In this document: positions 6,007-7,011 of the stretch, one piece after another
How positions within the stretch are numbered: position 1 is the stretch's first letter
Layout: every line of letters starts with the position of its first letter
From: an uncultured Oscillospiraceae bacterium
GTDB taxonomy: Bacteria > Bacillota > Clostridia > Oscillospirales > Acutalibacteraceae
Reading direction: 5' to 3'
Assembly (NCBI GenBank): GCA_900552115.1
Contig: URYP01000114.1
Coordinates: 1 to 7,011 of the forward strand
Length of the DNA: 7,011 nucleotides
Program-made: the position numbers and the translations under genes
The notes under the pieces: generated by a model
Seen by the model: the letters and a program-made list of their open reading frames with translations, nothing else
Told to the model about the DNA's origin: nothing
Databases searched by the model: none

Positions 6007-6251
6007 GCTGCAACCTCCATTCTCAGCTTTAAGAGCTTATCTAATACGTCTTCGGTCATTGAATCGACCTTCTCAGCCATATCTTCGCACACACTACAGA
6101 CCCCTTGCATTTGATTTTTCTTGTAGCTCTTGTGCTTTTCATCCGGCCCTACTACCATGTCGTTAAGATCGCTGCGCAACAGTCCGATAGTGCTCGACAA
6201 TTTCCAAATCAGTGTAACCAATTCTTCCAATTCATCAATAATTGAATCCAT
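6003..6251 (-). CDS. Small helical protein coupled to the antirepressor, 82 residues, unknown
   Basis: This starts at ATG 6251, the first possible start after an in-frame TGA. Its ribosome site (AAAGGGG, about 12 bases upstream) is weaker and more distant than those of its neighbours. The protein looks wholly helical: MDSIIDELEELVTLIWKLSS at the N-terminus, a polar basic centre (DEKHKSYKKNQM), a lone CSVC pair near residues 52-55, and a second amphipathic helix (MAEKVDSMTEDVLDKLLKLR) near the end. It ends ATGA over the antirepressor start, so antirepressor translation is probably coupled to it. It could be a regulator or partner of the antirepressor. I do not recognise it. Confidence 0.75.
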   Translation of the reverse strand: MDSIIDELEELVTLIWKLSSTIGLLRSDLNDMVVGPDEKHKSYKKNQMQGVCSVCEDMAEKVDSMTEDVLDKLLKLRMEVAA

Positions 6252-6282
6252 AATAAAAAGACCCCTTTCAACTCAAAATTGG

Positions 6283-6311
6283 TTGCAAGAAGCCTCTACC
6301 CATGTTATAAT
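6283..6311 (+). promoter_or_regulatory. Near-consensus extended -10 promoter of the antisense small RNA
   Basis: TTGCAA (6283-6288), exactly 17 bases, then TATAAT (6306-6311) preceded by TG one base away (TGTTATAAT). This is the best promoter match in the window, and it points away from every nearby gene on its strand. The expected start is near 6318-6320, immediately before a GAAA-capped hairpin. Confidence 0.82.
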
Positions 6312-6318
6312 ATTACAC

Positions 6319-6387
6319 GAGTAGAAATACTCCTTGTGGATACTCGCTCATCTTTCGACGGGAGGGCGGGTATCCTATCTTTTTTTT
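6319..6387 (+). ncRNA. Predicted ~69-nt antisense small RNA opposite the repressor-antirepressor junction
   Basis: Promoter, body and terminator are all visible. The RNA would begin with GAGTA-GAAA-TACTC (6319-6332), a 5-bp stem with a GNRA tetraloop. A linker CTTGT follows, then a long terminator hairpin (6338-6375) and eight T (6380-6387). The T·G pairs in the long stem (6344/6369 and 6348/6365) hold only in the plus-strand transcript and become A/C mismatches on the other strand, so the structure belongs to a plus-strand RNA. No start codon with a reading frame is present. It lies opposite the last three sense codons and stop of the repressor gene and the spacer up to about 6319, so it can pair perfectly with that operon's mRNA. 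By analogy with P22 sar RNA it may restrain expression of the downstream genes. Its linker also contains CTCCTT, an anti-Shine-Dalgarno-like motif. A trans target elsewhere remains possible. Confidence 0.75.
6338..6387 (+). terminator. Intrinsic terminator ending the small RNA
   Basis: GGATACTCGCTC (6338-6349) pairs over 12 contiguous positions with GAGGGCGGGTATCC read from its 3' end (6375-6364; two T·G pairs). It extends through an A/A mismatch to a 6-base loop, and is followed by TATC and eight T (6380-6387). The 3' arm ends exactly at the first base of the converging repressor gene's stop codon (6377-6375). There is no T-tract on the minus side. Confidence 0.85.
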
Positions 6388-6563
6388 GTCGTCAATTTCG
6401 CATGCAGTTGATTTACCATCTGTTCAAGCAAATTCGTTTTGGTCTCACCAGTTATATCGGCACATTCCTGGAATTTTTTAACCGTTGATGCTTTAGCCCG
6501 CAAAGCAATTTGCTTATTTTTGGGTTCATCTCCTACAATAGGACGACCAGTTTTGGGCGACAA
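6375..6563 (-). CDS. Ribbon-helix-helix (Arc/MetJ-type) transcriptional repressor, TTG start
   Basis: The 62-residue protein starts with TTG at 6563, behind AGGTGAT a few bases upstream, which is an excellent match to the 16S end. No in-frame ATG is available because a TGA lies four codons further up. The sequence begins MSPKTGRPIVGDEPKNKQIA. The GRP...PKNK lead and the alternating strand KQIALRA (about 17-23) are followed by a helix (STVKKFQECADITG) and a second helix (KTNLLEQMVNQLHA). This is the ribbon-helix-helix plan, in which paired strands of a dimer enter the major groove. It is first in the operon with the 82-residue protein and antirepressor, and its promoter has tandem repeats suited to autoregulation. 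It is a functional analogue of P22 Arc/Mnt by position; direct homology is not shown. Confidence 0.82.
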   Translation of the reverse strand: MSPKTGRPIVGDEPKNKQIALRAKASTVKKFQECADITGETKTNLLEQMVNQLHAKLTTKKR

Positions 6564-6582
6564 ACCATCACCTCACTTTCGC

Positions 6583-6614
6583 CTAGGCATAACATAACAT
6601 ACGTCTAGGCATAA
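6583..6614. repeat. Tandem operator half-sites CTAGGCATAA, 22 bp apart
   Basis: CTAGGCATAA occurs at 6583-6592 and 6605-6614 in the same direction. The 22-bp period is about two helical turns, so both copies present the same face of DNA. One abuts the -35 and fills the spacer; the other overlaps the -10 and start site of the repressor promoter. Ribbon-helix-helix repressors bind such tandem sites cooperatively, so autorepression is the likely role. Confidence 0.65.
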
Positions 6615-6619
6615 GTCAA
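6591..6619 (-). promoter_or_regulatory. Sigma-A promoter of the repressor-antirepressor operon
   Basis: On the minus strand TTGACT (6619-6614), 17 bases and TATGTT (6596-6591) form a good vegetative promoter, with a start expected near 6584. The leader to the TTG codon is about 20 bases and carries AGGTGAT. Two copies of a 10-bp repeat lie over the spacer and the -10/start region. Confidence 0.75.
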
Positions 6620-6629
6620 TACTTTTTTC

Positions 6630-6639
6630 ACACCGGTGT
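6630..6639. promoter_or_regulatory. Perfect 10-bp palindrome ACACCGGTGT upstream of the repressor promoter
   Basis: ACACCGGTGT is self-complementary and centred about 50 bases before the predicted start of the repressor operon, 10 bases beyond the -35. It could be a site for a second regulator. It is not related in sequence to the CTAGGCATAA repeats. The region around 6640-6680 is AT-rich and has a weaker minus-strand promoter candidate (TTTGAT 6676-6671, 16 bases, TATAAT 6654-6649). Confidence 0.4.
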
Positions 6640-6752
6640 AATGACTATATTATATCAATCGAAAAATAAAATCAAATAAGAATCGGAACTGTCCACTATG
6701 CATTTTGCTTCTCAATTACGTCGAATATAAGGCAGGATTTATCGACAATCAT

Positions 6753-6787
6753 AAAAAAACTCCCCCACAACTAATATGGGGCGTTTT
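6753..6787 (-). terminator. Hairpin terminator in the gene-free stretch, stronger on the minus strand
   Basis: CCCCA (6763-6767) pairs with TGGGG (6777-6781) around a 9-base loop, and AAAAC (6756-6760) with GTTTT (6783-6787) outside a small internal loop. On the minus strand the GC stem is followed by GAG and seven T (6759-6753). On the plus strand TTTTATT follows, so it may work both ways. It isolates the repressor promoter region from transcription entering from the right. Confidence 0.65.
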
Positions 6788-6826
6788 ATTGTTCATTCCT
6801 ACAAAATTACCATAGTCAATAAATTA

Positions 6827-6850
6827 CCCGCTCCCTAAATTGAGAGCGGG
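6827..6850 (-). terminator. Hairpin just after the right-edge gene, probable terminator
   Basis: CCCGCTC (6827-6833) and GAGCGGG (6844-6850) form a 7-bp GC-rich stem with a 10-base loop, 6 bases beyond the stop of the partial minus-strand gene. The minus-side tail (TAATTTATT) is only moderately T-rich. The stronger hairpin at 6753-6787 follows on the same strand. Confidence 0.55.
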
Positions 6851-6856
6851 CTTTAA

Positions 6857-7011
6857 TTATATTTTTGACTTTATTTTTTTACCCAGAATTAAAAGATCGT
6901 TATAATTAATATAAAATTTATCAAAATTATTATTTTCAACATATACCGATAGTGTTAACAACTCTATCTTTCCGTCATGCTTGTCCAGATAGTCAAGCAT
7001 ATCGTCTCCCG
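6857..7011 (-). CDS. C-terminal 50 codons of an unidentified protein, cut by the window edge
   Basis: An open frame enters at 7009 and ends with TAA at 6859-6857. The visible end reads DDMLDYLDKHDGKIELLTLS, then VYVENNNFDKFYINYNDLLI and LGKKIKSKI. It is Asn/Lys/Ile-rich with A/T-rich codons, unlike the GC-richer capsid and tail genes, which suggests a different origin. The other two minus frames meet stops within about 16 codons, and a terminator-like hairpin follows directly, so I take it as a real gene end. It does not look like a portal, terminase or minor head protein, the genes expected before a scaffold. The function is unknown. Confidence 0.6.
   Translation of the reverse strand, partial: GDDMLDYLDKHDGKIELLTLSVYVENNNFDKFYINYNDLLILGKKIKSKI

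Noticed and set aside
6338..6375. Reading the long hairpin as a terminator of the RHH gene on the minus strand
   Set aside because: The minus strand lacks a T-tract after the stem, and the T·G pairs of the plus RNA become A/C mismatches there.
6318..6387. Riboswitch or attenuator leader on the plus strand
   Set aside because: No plus-strand gene follows the terminator; the next DNA is the antisense side of the RHH gene. A free small RNA fits better.
6566..6568. ATG upstream of the RHH gene as an alternative start
   Set aside because: It is in another frame and reaches a stop after 11 codons. The TTG at 6563 keeps the RHH frame and is well placed behind AGGTGAT.
6640..6752. A gene, tRNA, CRISPR repeat or attachment site in the right-hand gap
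   Set aside because: No open frame with a ribosome site, no cloverleaf, no regularly spaced repeats and no att-like duplication is visible; only AT-rich sequence with promoter-like motifs.

Overview
The window is a block of temperate phage (prophage) DNA, probably from a low-GC Gram-positive-type host (Bacillota; class undecided). Strong AGGAGG-type Shine-Dalgarno sites precede almost every gene. The morphogenesis genes follow the order of long-tailed siphophages of Firmicutes. Nothing here identifies the host species.

Positions 1-4557, minus strand, read right to left, hold a tightly packed head-to-tail operon: scaffold, major capsid protein, a tiny Pro/Lys-rich protein, head-tail connector, head closure protein, HK97-gp10-like neck protein, tail terminator, major tail tube protein, tail assembly chaperone and the start of the tape measure gene. 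Several neighbours share ATGA or TAATG junctions, so translational coupling is likely. The chaperone has a very clear programmed -1 frameshift signal (A AAA AAC, 7-nt spacer, 11-bp stem-loop enclosing the zero-frame stop). It yields a 153-residue G-T-type fusion ending just before the tape measure ribosome site.

Positions 4600-6860 interrupt the expected order, since portal and terminase do not directly precede the scaffold, and the DNA is visibly more AT-rich. A lone plus-strand gene for a two-helix membrane protein has its own promoter and terminator, like a phage moron. Next to it a minus-strand operon encodes a ribbon-helix-helix (Arc-like) repressor with a TTG start, an unknown 82-residue protein, and a BRO-N/ANT-type antirepressor. 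The repressor promoter carries two direct repeats 22 bp apart, likely its own operators. On the opposite strand, between the repressor and the two downstream genes, lies a near-consensus promoter (TTGCAA, 17 bp, TG-T-TATAAT). It is followed by about 69 bases that fold into a GAAA-capped hairpin and a strong terminator with eight T. This is a predicted antisense small RNA.

The layout (Arc-like repressor, opposing ~69-nt RNA, antirepressor, nearby membrane protein, all set among late structural genes) closely parallels the immI region of Salmonella phage P22 (arc, sar RNA, ant, sieA). No P22 homology at the sequence level is claimed; the resemblance is in architecture and is the most interesting signal in the window.

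Positions 6564-6856 contain no gene, only promoter and operator elements and two terminator hairpins. The right edge holds the last 50 codons of an unidentified minus-strand gene.
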